Origin: JANNMJ01 sp031397815
GTDB lineage: Bacteria; Bacteroidota; Bacteroidia; Cytophagales; Hymenobacteraceae
DNA: 48,302 bases
Direction of reading: 5' to 3'
Assembly (NCBI GenBank): GCA_031397815.1
Contig: JANNMJ010000024.1
Location: forward strand, 1-48,302
Positions 1 through 7,310 of this stretch are shown in pieces (within the stretch, counting starts at the first letter, position 1; each line of letters begins with the position of its first letter). The position numbers were made by a program, and so were the translations under genes. The notes beneath the pieces are model-generated. The model did not search any database, was not told where the DNA came from, and saw only the letters and a list, made by a program, of their open reading frames with translations.

Positions 1-75
1 GCTTTTCCGTTTTGCAGCACCTTGTGTTGCTCAAGTATAACAATTAGGGTAGCACAGCAAGTTAGTAGCGCTTGA

Positions 76-243
76 ATACCTGGGTGCGGCATCCGCGACC
101 ACGTCACGCAGGAGAGCTTGTTCGTTCACGCCAACTCGCTCCAGCAGGTTATCAAGGAAAACGACCGGGTGACGTTTGAAGTCGAAGCCGGGCAGAAAGG
201 CCCCGTGGCCGTGCGCGTCAAGATTGTCGAGAAGCCTGCGTAA
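76..243 (+). pseudogene. 5'-truncated cold-shock-domain protein remnant
   Basis: The frame ending in TAA at 241-243 reads as the C-terminal two thirds of a CspA-type cold-shock domain. It starts with IRDHVTQESLFVHANSL and continues to a VTFEVEAGQKGP segment before ending in EKPA. RNP2-like LFVH and the closing beta-strand motif are intact. The RNP1 region that should precede it (KGFGFI or KGYGFI) is reduced to GCGI. An in-frame TGA lies at 73-75, and no ATG, GTG or TTG lies between that stop and the conserved part. Intact family members are RNA-binding proteins of about 65-70 residues that melt mRNA structure. Sequence upstream of position 90 is unlike a csp gene. I read this as a gene broken at its 5' end by insertion, deletion or a contig join. 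Family assignment is firm; the cause of the truncation is not. Confidence 0.72.
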
Positions 244-273
244 CACGTTTACGCTTGGTTTGGTCGAAATAGA

Positions 274-314
274 AACAGGCCGTCGCAACGTGAGTTGCGG
301 CGGCCTGTTTTTTT
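274..314 (+). terminator. Rho-independent terminator after the cold-shock remnant
   Basis: A 16-bp stem (274-289 paired with 294-309, one G:T pair) with a GTGA loop is followed by an unbroken T run at 308-314. It begins about 30 bp after the stop codon of the cold-shock remnant. It is a textbook intrinsic terminator and suggests the gene was once expressed. Confidence 0.85.
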
Positions 315-339
315 GTGGTTGACGTGTTCGCCGTTCACT

Positions 340-515
340 GTATCCGGCACCGTCTCGGTGCCGGTGGATTGGGGCGGATTGGGATCAGCAGCTCCGGCAC
401 CGGGACGGTGCCGGGTACGTAGGCGGGCAGTATCCGGCACCGTCTCGGTGCCGGTGGATTGTGGGGCGGATTGGGATCAGTAGCTCCGGCACCGGGACGG
501 TGCCAGGTACGTAGG
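340..515. repeat. Tandem pair of CGGCACC hairpin repeat units
   Basis: Two copies of a roughly 85-bp unit lie 90 bp apart (about 340-425 and 430-515). Each begins with the palindrome CGGCACCGTCTCGGTGCCG, continues through GGGCGGATTGGGATCAG, and ends with a second palindrome CGGCACCGGGACGGTGCC followed by GTACGTAGG. A third occurrence of the core palindrome is at 35934-35956. The units can fold into one long hairpin with two sub-hairpins. They resemble REP-like dispersed elements; no coding content is evident. Confidence 0.8.
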
Positions 516-519
516 AGTG

Positions 520-561
520 CGTTTCACATCTCCACACCTTCCACATCCCCACATCAACCCA
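520..561. repeat. CACATC/GATGTG-rich repeat block at the 3' end of lpdA
   Basis: A stretch made of CACATC and CCACATCCCC units ends at the stop codon of lpdA. Read on the transcribed strand of lpdA it is GATGTGGGGATGTGG. The same degenerate hexamer family recurs at 31497-31565, 33129-33186 and 48139-48302. Confidence 0.7.
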
Positions 562-1959
562 TTACATATGAATCGCCCGGTTCTCCGTCGCGGCTAAGCA
601 GGCTTCTTTCATTGCTTCGGCGTACGTCGGGTGAGCGTGGCTCATCCGGGCCACGTCTTCGGCGGAAGCGCGGAATTCCATTGCCGTAACGGCTTCGGCG
701 ATCAGGTCGGCGATGCGCGGCCCGATCATGTGAACGCCGAGGATCTCATCGGTCGCCTGGTCGGCTAGCACTTTCACGAAGCCATCCAAATCGCCGGAGG
801 CGCGGGCGCGGCCCGAGGCGCGGAAGGGGAACGAGCCGACTTTGTACGCGCGGCCCTGCTGCTTCAGGTTTTCTTCGGTGAAGCCCACGCCCGCCGCTTC
901 CGGCCACGTATACACCACGCCGGGGATGAGGTCGTAATTGATGTGCGGCTTCTGTCCGACGATGGTTTCGGCCACGAAAACGCCTTCTTCTTCAGCCTTA
1001 TGCGCCAGCATCGCCCCGCGAATCACGTCGCCGATGGCGTAGATGCCGGGCGCCGTGGTTTGCAGATGCGCATCGACCTTAATCCGGCCGCGCTCCTCGA
1101 ATTCCACCCCGGCGGCTTCGACGTTCAGGCCCGCCGTGAACGGCGAGCGCCCGACGGCCACGAGGCAATAATCACCTTCGAGCTTCAGCTCTTCGCCCTT
1201 CGGCGTGGTGGCGGTGACGGTCACGGTGTCGCCGTCGCGGATGGCGCCGGTGACTTTGTGCGAGAGGTAAAACTTGATGCCGATTTTGCCGAGCACGCGC
1301 TGCAATTCTTTGCCGATGGAGCGGTCCATCGTCGGCACGAGCGAGTCGAGGAATTCTACGACCGACACTTTCGCGCCCAAGCGGGCGTAAATCGACGCCA
1401 TTTCCAGCCCGATCACCCCGCCGCCGATCACGATGAAATGCTTCGGCACTTCGCGGATATTGAGGGCTTCCGTCGAGGTGATGATGCGCTCTTTGTCCTG
1501 CTCAATGAACGGCAGCACGGTCGGCTTCGAGCCGGTGGCGATAATGGTGTTCTTCGTTTCGAGGATCTCTTCTTTCCCTTCCGCGTTCGTCACTTTCACG
1601 TGCGTGCGGTCCACAAACGAGCCGACACCCTGATGGACGGTGATCTTGTTCTTCTTCATCAGGAACTGAATCCCATCGGTGTTGGCCTTCACGACGCCGC
1701 CTTTACGGTCGATCATCTGCCCCATATTCACCCGCAGGTTTTCCAGCTCGATGCCGTGCGCCGCGAACGCGTGCGCCGCATTGTGGTAATGCTCCGTCGA
1801 GTCGAGGAGCGCCTTGCTCGGAATGCAGCCCACGTTGAGGCAAGTGCCGCCCAGGGTGGGGTATTTTTCGATAATGGCGGTTTTCAGGCCAAGCTGCGCG
1901 CAACGAATGGCAGCCACATAACCGCCGGGGCCGGAGCCGATCACGATGACGTCGTACAT
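562..1959 (-). CDS. lpdA: Dihydrolipoyl dehydrogenase (E3)
   Basis: This FAD-dependent cytosolic enzyme reoxidises dihydrolipoamide on the E2 subunits of the pyruvate and 2-oxoglutarate dehydrogenase complexes and on the glycine cleavage H protein, reducing NAD+. The 465-residue product opens with the FAD dinucleotide fold VIGSGPGGYVAA. The redox disulfide follows in GGTCLNVGCIPSKA (Cys40 and Cys45). The NAD fold is VIGGGVIGLEMAS, and the C-terminal interface helix carries the catalytic His in HAHPTYAEAMKEA. Length matches the family (about 460-475). The ATG at 1957-1959 is placed exactly at the conserved MYDVIVIG start. No E1 or E2 gene is nearby, so it is a stand-alone E3, as is common in Bacteroidota. 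The gene ends directly at a GATGTG-type repeat. Identification is very secure; which complex it serves cannot be told. Confidence 0.97.
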   Translation of the reverse strand: MYDVIVIGSGPGGYVAAIRCAQLGLKTAIIEKYPTLGGTCLNVGCIPSKALLDSTEHYHNAAHAFAAHGIELENLRVNMGQMIDRKGGVVKANTDGIQFLMKKNKITVHQGVGSFVDRTHVKVTNAEGKEEILETKNTIIATGSKPTVLPFIEQDKERIITSTEALNIREVPKHFIVIGGGVIGLEMASIYARLGAKVSVVEFLDSLVPTMDRSIGKELQRVLGKIGIKFYLSHKVTGAIRDGDTVTVTATTPKGEELKLEGDYCLVAVGRSPFTAGLNVEAAGVEFEERGRIKVDAHLQTTAPGIYAIGDVIRGAMLAHKAEEEGVFVAETIVGQKPHINYDLIPGVVYTWPEAAGVGFTEENLKQQGRAYKVGSFPFRASGRARASGDLDGFVKVLADQATDEILGVHMIGPRIADLIAEAVTAMEFRASAEDVARMSHAHPTYAEAMKEACLAATENRAIHM

Positions 1960-2256
1960 CTCTGAGGAAGTAAGAAAATCCGGCCGTCAGAAGGGCGAAA
2001 CGCGCTCCGTCGAACCGTGCGGCGAAGGTCGTAACCGCTGGCCGAATACGCCGTCCCGCGCCCCGCTTTCCCCCTGATTCCGAGCGCGCGCCCCGACGGC
2101 CCGGCGCGTCTCGCCCTTCATCCGAATATTATCGCCGCTGACGACCAAGCGTTGGCCGTTCGCGCCGCTTGCGCGTTGGCGACCGTCGCGAGTCGGCGCA
2201 AAGGAGCAACCTTCGCCTTTGGATTCCGGCCCCTCGCAGGTTCAGTCTTTGTTTTT
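1960..2256. other. Divergent intergenic region lpdA / EamA transporter
   Basis: About 300 bp between two divergently transcribed genes. It must hold both promoters, but I see no good TAnnTTTG match, no hairpin and no small gene. An upstream extension of the transporter frame to 2152 exists, but it encodes a sequence unlike the family. Confidence 0.4.
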
Positions 2257-3228
2257 ATGACGCCTCAACCTCCCCTTCCGCCGCCGCGTGCGCTCCTGTT
2301 ACTGGCGTTCGCGGCGCTTTACGTCATCTGGGGTTCCACGTATCTGGGGATTCGGGTCGCCATTGAGTCGATGCCGCCGCTGCTGATGGCCGGCACGCGC
2401 TCGGTGTTCGCCGGGGCGATTCTGTACGGTTTCACGCGGGGCATCCGCCGCGAACCGGCCGCCGCGCCGCAAGGCTGGCGCACGGCGCTGATCGTGGGCG
2501 GCGGGCTGCTGCTGGTCGGCAACGGCGGCGTGACGCTGGCCGAGCAATACGTGCCGAGCGGGTTGGCATCGTTACTCGTCGCGACGGTGCCGATGTGGCT
2601 GGCCGTACTCGGCTGGCTCGGCGGCGTGAGCACGCGGCCCCGGCCGCTGGTGTGGCTGGGCTTGGCGCTCGGGCTGGCAGGCGTGGGCCTGCTGGCGGGC
2701 GGCCCGACGGATACAAGTGTTCACGTGACGCATCCCGGGCATCACGCGCTCGGCATCGGCCTGCTGCTGGGCGCCTCGCTGACGTGGGCTGGGGCCTCGC
2801 TTTACGCCAAAAAAGTGCCTACCGCCCCAACGGTGCTCGTCGGGGTAGCGATGCAAATGCTCTGCGGCGGCGCGCTGCTGTGCGTGGCGGGCTTGGCGCT
2901 GGGCGAAGGCGCCGACCTGCATTTAGCGACTATTACCGCGTCTTCGTGGTGGGCGTGGCTGTACCTCATCGGGTTCGGCTCGCTGCTCGGTTTCACGGCG
3001 TATGCGTGGCTGCTGAAAGTGACCGAACCGGCGCTGGTGGGTACCTACGCGTTCGTCAACCCCGTGGTGGCGGTGCTGCTGGGCTGGGCATTCGCACACG
3101 AAAAGCTGACGACCGGGATGGCGGGTGGCGCTACGCTGATTGTGTTGGCAGTGGCGTTGGTGGTGCTCGGCGGGCGGGCGGCGCCCGCTGCTGTGCCGGT
3201 GGAAACGCCTAACGCGGCGGCGGCTTAG
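2257..3228 (+). CDS. EamA/DMT-family transporter (YedA-like)
   Basis: Predicted inner-membrane drug/metabolite exporter of 323 residues with about ten hydrophobic segments, arranged as two five-helix EamA repeats. The first repeat begins LLLLAFAALYVIWGSTYLGI, a signature of the YedA/RhaT branch. The second contains SLLGFTAYAWLLKVTEPALVGTYAFVNPVVAVLLGW, the standard last-repeat pattern (split here only by description, residues about 235-275). I chose the ATG at 2257 because the first helix then starts about 15 residues in; the open frame extends to 2152 but adds a non-conserved stretch. Substrate is unknown; members export amino acids and other metabolites. Its stop overlaps the convergent DoxX gene stop by a few bases. 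Confidence 0.88.
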   Translation: MTPQPPLPPPRALLLLAFAALYVIWGSTYLGIRVAIESMPPLLMAGTRSVFAGAILYGFTRGIRREPAAAPQGWRTALIVGGGLLLVGNGGVTLAEQYVPSGLASLLVATVPMWLAVLGWLGGVSTRPRPLVWLGLALGLAGVGLLAGGPTDTSVHVTHPGHHALGIGLLLGASLTWAGASLYAKKVPTAPTVLVGVAMQMLCGGALLCVAGLALGEGADLHLATITASSWWAWLYLIGFGSLLGFTAYAWLLKVTEPALVGTYAFVNPVVAVLLGWAFAHEKLTTGMAGGATLIVLAVALVVLGGRAAPAAVPVETPNAAAA

Positions 3229-3674
3229 CGGGCGTCTGGCGCTTCTGGCGCTTCTGGCGCCGCCCGGTTCATCAGCCAATAATCAAGGCTCCAACGGCCG
3301 GGTCCGAAGCAGAAGAGCGCCCCGAACAGCAGCAGGAACAACAGCGCGGGCTGCCCTTCCGTGAGCATCGTATCAGCGTGGGCGCCGAAGAGGGCGACGG
3401 CCATCGTGATGCTCAGCAGCGCCGTGGCGGGCCGCGTCAGCAACCCGACGGCCAGCAGCAATCCGCCAAAAAACTCGGTGCCTTTGGCGAGGTAGGCCAT
3501 CAGTAATCCGGCGGGCAAGTGCAGGTCGTTGGCGAGCCAAGTGCCCATTCCGCGGATTTCTTCGGCATCGAAGACCGATAAGCCGTGCCGCGCAATCAGG
3601 ATGCCGGTCACCAGCCGGATGAGCGCCAGCCCGAGGGGCCAGCGGGGTTCGACAGAAAACAGAAACGAACGCAT
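3225..3674 (-). CDS. DoxX family membrane protein
   Basis: A 149-residue integral membrane protein with four predicted helices in the DoxX arrangement. The first helix contains LALIRLVTGILIARHGL, followed by GTEFFGGLLLAVGLLTRPAT and a C-terminal pair of helices ending LDYWLMNRAA. The family includes subunits of archaeal thiosulfate:quinone oxidoreductase and many bacterial proteins of unknown role, some linked to redox stress. The ATG at 3672-3674 places the first helix near residue 12. The tail is an alanine/proline/glutamate repeat (APEAPEAPDAR). It is convergent with the EamA gene and divergent from the VOC gene. The specific function is unknown. Confidence 0.85.
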   Translation of the reverse strand: MRSFLFSVEPRWPLGLALIRLVTGILIARHGLSVFDAEEIRGMGTWLANDLHLPAGLLMAYLAKGTEFFGGLLLAVGLLTRPATALLSITMAVALFGAHADTMLTEGQPALLFLLLFGALFCFGPGRWSLDYWLMNRAAPEAPEAPDAR

Positions 3675-3756
3675 GCTGCAATGATAACTTGCCGCTCGGT
3701 ATTCGCCGGACCTTTTCTCCGCCGCTTCTTTCAAGATTTTACCAGCCGTCTTCTTT

Positions 3757-4113
3757 ATGTTCCAACGTCTTCGCACCATCGTCTATTCGGCGCCGAACCT
3801 GCCGCAAGCGCGGGAGTTTTACAGCCAAGCCCTCAATCAGGAGCCGTACTTTGAAGAGCCATTCTACATCGGCTTCGACGTTAACGGCTACGAGCTGGGC
3901 CTCGACCCGAACGCGCCAGCGGCCGGGCAAGGCGGGCCGGTCACGTATTGGCGGGTGGCCGATGTTGACGCAGCTTACGCCCGTCTGCTCGCGCTCGGCG
4001 CCACTGAGCACGAGGCGGTGTACGACGTAGGAGGTGGTCTGCGCCTCGGCTCCGTGGTAGACCCGTGCGGGAATGTGGTAGGGGTGATTGATGCGCGGGA
4101 AGGGGCCGAGTAA
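3757..4113 (+). CDS. VOC family protein (glyoxalase/bleomycin-resistance fold)
   Basis: A 118-residue single-domain vicinal oxygen chelate protein. It begins with the usual first beta strand followed by APNLPQAREFYSQALN. Near its end it has the metal/ligand-site pattern GLRLGSVVDPCGNVVGVID. Members of this size dimerise to form a barrel with the active site at the interface, and include glyoxalases, dioxygenases and antibiotic-binding proteins. The usual Glu metal ligand of glyoxalase I near the C terminus is not evident, so the catalytic role is open. The gene stands alone, 83 bp from the divergent DoxX gene. Confidence 0.85.
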   Translation: MFQRLRTIVYSAPNLPQAREFYSQALNQEPYFEEPFYIGFDVNGYELGLDPNAPAAGQGGPVTYWRVADVDAAYARLLALGATEHEAVYDVGGGLRLGSVVDPCGNVVGVIDAREGAE

Positions 4114-4124
4114 TCACCGGCGCA

Positions 4125-5450
4125 TCACCGGCGCATCGCTTCCAGCTTCTGCTCAAAATCAGCCGCGCGCAGAAACAGCAGCTTCTGACGGCCTTCGGTC
4201 TTGCGGACGACCAGCCCGAGCGCTTCGAGCCGCATTAGGTCGGCCCGGGCGGTGATGTACACGACGTCGAGCTGCCGTTCCACCTCACGAATCGTGAGGC
4301 TACGGTCGGGGCTTTTCAGCAGGAGCTGGACGAGCGTAAGCTGACGCTCATTCAGGCCCGATAAGCGCTTCAGGCTCATAACTTCCTGCTTCTCGGCGAC
4401 CTTGCGGCCTACGTATTTTTTTAGCTCTTCCAGCGCCTGCGTCACCACCTTCACTTGGTAGTTGATGAAGTACGTCAGGTCGTTTTCGTCGTGCTCGGTG
4501 TAGAGATACGCTTTGGCGTACTGCGCCGCCGAACGCATAATCATTCTCGAAATCGACAGGTATTCCATCAGCCAATACCCTTTCCGAAGCAGGTACCAGT
4601 AGAAGATTGCGCGGGCCGTGCGCCCGTTGCCATCGGCGAAGGGGTGCAGGTAACCGAGCAGAAAGTGCAGGATGCTGCCGCGCACCACCGGATGAATGAA
4701 CGCGGTGTGGGTTTCTTCCTCGTTGGCGAACTGGCAAAACGCCGCGAGCAAGTCCGGCAGCGCCTGATGCGGCGGCGGTTGATACACGACGTCGCTGCTC
4801 GTGTAATCCACTACCCGCACTTCGTCGTTGGTCCGGAATCGGCCTTCCTTCTCTGCCTCATCCAGCGTTTGATGGGTAATAGTGGCGTGTATTTTCAGGA
4901 GCAGCTCGGCAGTTAGCGGCTGATGACGCAGCTCTAAGAGCAGTTGCATCGTCTGGAAATTGTTGGCAATCATGCGCTCCGACCGATTGCGCGGCTTCCG
5001 GTCGTGCTGTAGCATCTCTTTGGCCACTTCCCGCGTGGTCGCGGCGCCTTCGAGCTGGCTCGAAGCAATGGCTTCTTCCATAATCGAGCTGATCATATAC
5101 CGCGACCGGTCTTCCGGCGGAATCAGCCCCGGCCCGCCCAGAGTGCCCCCGAGGTTCAAATCAAAGTGGTGAAGCTGCTCAAAAAGCGGGTCGGTTAGGG
5201 TGTGCCGAAACAGAAAATCCGCCCCCGGTGCAAACGGCAATACTTGCCACCGCAACCGCCGATGACTCTTCACAAGCGCCCACACTTCTTCCGGCGATAC
5301 CCCCGGCGGGAGCGGCTGCCGTCGTAGCTCCGTCCAGTACAAGTAATCGCGGTTCGCTTTCCGAACCAGCTGCGCTACTTCCGGCTGGTTCAGCAGCTTT
5401 AACACTTCCGGCCTGAGCACAACGGCGGGCGGAGACTCAAACTTGGCCAT
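4125..5450 (-). CDS. Fic family protein with C-terminal winged helix (AMPylase-like)
   Basis: Predicted AMP-transferase of 441 residues. The N-terminal Fic_N-type region contains the inhibitory helix motif S130-S-Q-L-E134-G135, matching (S/T)xxxE(G/N). That motif blocks ATP gamma-phosphate binding in class II Fic proteins. The core motif is H269-P-F-A-D-G-N-G-R-T-A-R280, fully matching HxFx(D/E)GNGRxxR with catalytic His269. Residues about 360-441 form a predicted winged-helix DNA-binding domain (REVERQLDVVYITARADLMRLE). In family members the modified target is often the protein itself or another cellular protein; none can be named here. Start: ATG 5448-5450; a TTG two codons upstream is possible. 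An inverted repeat sits 3 bp upstream of the start, which with the winged helix suggests self-repression. No antitoxin gene is adjacent, fitting cis-inhibition. Confidence 0.93.
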   Translation of the reverse strand: MAKFESPPAVVLRPEVLKLLNQPEVAQLVRKANRDYLYWTELRRQPLPPGVSPEEVWALVKSHRRLRWQVLPFAPGADFLFRHTLTDPLFEQLHHFDLNLGGTLGGPGLIPPEDRSRYMISSIMEEAIASSQLEGAATTREVAKEMLQHDRKPRNRSERMIANNFQTMQLLLELRHQPLTAELLLKIHATITHQTLDEAEKEGRFRTNDEVRVVDYTSSDVVYQPPPHQALPDLLAAFCQFANEEETHTAFIHPVVRGSILHFLLGYLHPFADGNGRTARAIFYWYLLRKGYWLMEYLSISRMIMRSAAQYAKAYLYTEHDENDLTYFINYQVKVVTQALEELKKYVGRKVAEKQEVMSLKRLSGLNERQLTLVQLLLKSPDRSLTIREVERQLDVVYITARADLMRLEALGLVVRKTEGRQKLLFLRAADFEQKLEAMRR

Positions 5451-5453
5451 TAG

Positions 5454-5489
5454 CAACCTTTATAAAAGCTGTACAGATTATAAAGGTTG
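5454..5489 (-). promoter_or_regulatory. Candidate operator: 12-bp inverted repeat upstream of the Fic gene
   Basis: CAACCTTTATAA (5454-5465) and its exact complement TTATAAAGGTTG (5478-5489) are separated by 12 bp. The element lies 3 bp upstream of the Fic start codon, in a locally AT-rich stretch of an otherwise GC-rich region. A perfect 12-bp dyad at a promoter is typical of a dimeric regulator site. The Fic protein's own winged helix is the obvious candidate ligand (inference). Confidence 0.7.
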
Positions 5490-5560
5490 TAAACCTACGA
5501 CCTTATCAGTCAGGTTCATAAAATCGATACCTGAAAAATTTCACTCGCTTCCCCAAACGC

Positions 5561-5600
5561 AAAACGGTCGGCCCCGCCAATGAGCGGAGCCGACCGTTTT
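5561..5600 (-). terminator. Terminator downstream of the LOG-family gene
   Basis: A 17-bp stem (5561-5577 with 5584-5600, one G:T pair) and 6-nt loop lies 28 bp beyond the stop of the minus-strand LOG gene. It is flanked by A and T runs, so it could work in either direction, but no plus-strand gene ends here. Confidence 0.85.
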
Positions 5601-5628
5601 CGTTGAGGCGAAGCCCGTTGCCCGTCGT

Positions 5629-6489
5629 CTAGAAGTTCGGCGAGAGCAGGTATTTTGAGTAGAAGTCGTCGATCACCTTCACGGCTTCCGTGGCGTCATC
5701 GACGATTTCGATGAGATGCAGGTCTTCCGGCGAGATGTTGTGCTCCATGTGGAGCATCACGTCTTCGACCCACTTCATCAAGCCCGACCAGTAAGAGCGA
5801 CCGACGAGCACGATCGGGAACCGACCGATTTTACGCGTCTGAATCAGCGTGATGGCCTCGAATAGCTCATCGAGGGTGCCGAAGCCGCCCGGCAGCACCA
5901 CGAAGCCCTGCGCGTACTTCACGAACATCACCTTCCGCACGAAGAAGTAGTCGAAGTTGATGAGCTTGTCGGGGTCGATGTAAATGTTGTTGAACTGCTC
6001 GAACGGCAGCTCGATGTTCAGCCCTACCGACTTGCCGCCTTCCGAGTGCGCGCCTTTGTTACCGGCTTCCATAATGCCGGGGCCGCCGCCGGTAATCACG
6101 CCGTAGCCGTGGCGCACGAGCTTGGCGGCAATCTCCTCGGCAATCTTGTAATACGGGTTCTCGTCCTTGGTGCGGGCGGAGCCGAAGATGCTGACGCACG
6201 GGCCAATCTTGGCCATCTTGTCGAAGCCTTCGACGAACTCGGCCATCACCTTGAAGATTTGCCAAGAGTCGGCAATCTTGATCTCGTTCCAGTCTTTATC
6301 GACGAACGCTTGGCGGATGCGCGTATCGTCGTTACCGTCAAGGGCTTCGGCGGAAAGCGTCTTCTTGACTTCGCTGATCGAAACGGCCTTGTCGTTGTTG
6401 ATGTCGGGCTGGAGCAAGGTTTTGCCGGAGCCGCGGTTAGCGGTCTCTTCTTGCAGCTTGGTCTTGCTGGTTTTGCGGATTTTCTGCAT
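5629..6489 (-). CDS. LOG family (TIGR00730) Rossmann-fold nucleosidase
   Basis: Lysine-decarboxylase-like (LOG) fold enzyme of 286 residues. In characterised relatives these proteins hydrolyse the N-glycosidic bond of nucleoside 5'-monophosphates (PpnN, or cytokinin-releasing LOG). The two hallmark motifs are present: GGGPGIMEAGNKGA at about 134-147 and PGGFGTLDELFE at about 200-211. An FVRK segment between them supplies the usual Arg-Lys pair. Residues 1-90 form an acidic, low-similarity N-terminal extension. The ATG at 6487-6489 is preferred; the frame stays open another 23 codons. It is monocistronic, with a strong terminator downstream. The old label lysine decarboxylase is not supported by the motifs. 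Substrate is not determinable. Confidence 0.9.
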   Translation of the reverse strand: MQKIRKTSKTKLQEETANRGSGKTLLQPDINNDKAVSISEVKKTLSAEALDGNDDTRIRQAFVDKDWNEIKIADSWQIFKVMAEFVEGFDKMAKIGPCVSIFGSARTKDENPYYKIAEEIAAKLVRHGYGVITGGGPGIMEAGNKGAHSEGGKSVGLNIELPFEQFNNIYIDPDKLINFDYFFVRKVMFVKYAQGFVVLPGGFGTLDELFEAITLIQTRKIGRFPIVLVGRSYWSGLMKWVEDVMLHMEHNISPEDLHLIEIVDDATEAVKVIDDFYSKYLLSPNF

Positions 6490-6698
6490 TGGACGAAATG
6501 CGGCCCGCCCAAAACGGTTAGACGGGCGGAAGCAGTAAAATGGTGAACGAGGTGCCAACGGCCCTCAAAGGTGGGGCAGGTGGCCTTTTTTGTCGCGTAC
6601 TAGGTCCGTTTCAACGGATAAATCTGCGCGCCAGCCACAAAAAAGGACGCGAATCTAACAGAATTGCCGCAAAACAGCTCGTTTTCAGTCGATAAAAA

Positions 6699-6730
6699 AA
6701 CCCGACGCGGCACGGGGCCAGCGTCGGGTT
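6699..6730 (-). terminator. Terminator downstream of the DUF4783 gene
   Basis: A perfect 10-bp stem, AACCCGACGC (6699-6708) with GCGTCGGGTT (6721-6730). On the minus strand it ends in a run of seven T residues. It begins 31 bp past the DUF4783 stop. Confidence 0.85.
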
Positions 6731-6761
6731 CAATGGAAAAACCGGTTTGAGGAGCCGTGGG

Positions 6762-7187
6762 CTACTCTTTGGTAAAATCGAGATTGTCGATAACCATCCC
6801 GCTTTTTTGATTCTTCATCTTGATGAAAACGCGGTACGAAGCGCCTTTCGTCGTGTAACGGCCAATGGCATACGGGTTGCCCGCATCGGAAGCGCCTTGG
6901 TGAACGAACTCGAAAGAGGCGGGGGGATTCTTGGCGAAGAAATCGCGCACGACGAACTCCGCCTGCGTCTGCGAATAGCTCTGCTTATCGCCATCGACCC
7001 CTAAATCGACCGATGGGCTGAAAAAATGCGCCAAATCCTTCGCCGAGCCGCCGCGGATAGCCGTCTTTACGTTGCCTAACACATCAGCCGCTGCGGTGGC
7101 GGTGGGCGCTTGGGCTTGAACCTGCGTGGAGCCAGCGGCTCCGCACGTGAGCAGCAACAAGAGTAAAATGCGGAAAGACAAGAACAT
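6762..7187 (-). CDS. DUF4783 family periplasmic protein
   Basis: Short exported protein of 141 residues. The first 26 residues form a clear signal peptide (FRILLLLLLTCGAAGS, cleavage near VQAQA). The mature part contains a VLGNVKTAIRGGSAKDLAHFFSPSV motif (about 36-60), then a DFFAKNPPASFEFVHQG segment. It is an NTF2-like-looking fold found mainly in Bacteroidota and catalogued as DUF4783. No enzymatic role is known; NTF2-like folds usually bind small ligands or assemble. A single gene with its own terminator, divergent from gpmI. Confidence 0.8.
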   Translation of the reverse strand: MFLSFRILLLLLLTCGAAGSTQVQAQAPTATAAADVLGNVKTAIRGGSAKDLAHFFSPSVDLGVDGDKQSYSQTQAEFVVRDFFAKNPPASFEFVHQGASDAGNPYAIGRYTTKGASYRVFIKMKNQKSGMVIDNLDFTKE

Positions 7188-7294
7188 AGATGTAAGTGGA
7201 AGCGAAGAAGTCTAAGTGTTTGAGCAACGCCGGGAGCCAAAATGGTGCCAGCAAACGACCCGCTCGTTCACTGCCCGGCCCTTTTCTGTACGGT

Positions 7295-7302
7295 TATCTT
7301 TG
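7295..7302 (+). promoter_or_regulatory. Bacteroidota -7 box of gpmI
   Basis: TATCTTTG matches the phylum consensus TAnnTTTG and ends 8 bp before the gpmI ATG. The transcript would therefore be leaderless or nearly so. It also supports the ATG at 7311 over the longer open frame. Confidence 0.65.
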
Positions 7303-7310
7303 CCCGCGTG

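Noticed and set aside
31..288. Minus-strand 85-codon frame over the cold-shock remnant
   Set aside because: The plus strand encodes a recognisable cold-shock domain; the minus frame is its shadow.
943..1965. Long plus-strand frame opposite lpdA (and similar long antisense frames opposite queA, prfA, ettA, penicillin acylase)
   Set aside because: These mirror the codon pattern of the real genes on the other strand in GC-rich DNA and have His/Arg/Val-rich shadow composition without domains.
4125..5450. Fic/antitoxin (FicT-FicA) toxin module
   Set aside because: No antitoxin gene is adjacent, and the inhibitory motif is inside the same protein, as in class II Fic proteins.
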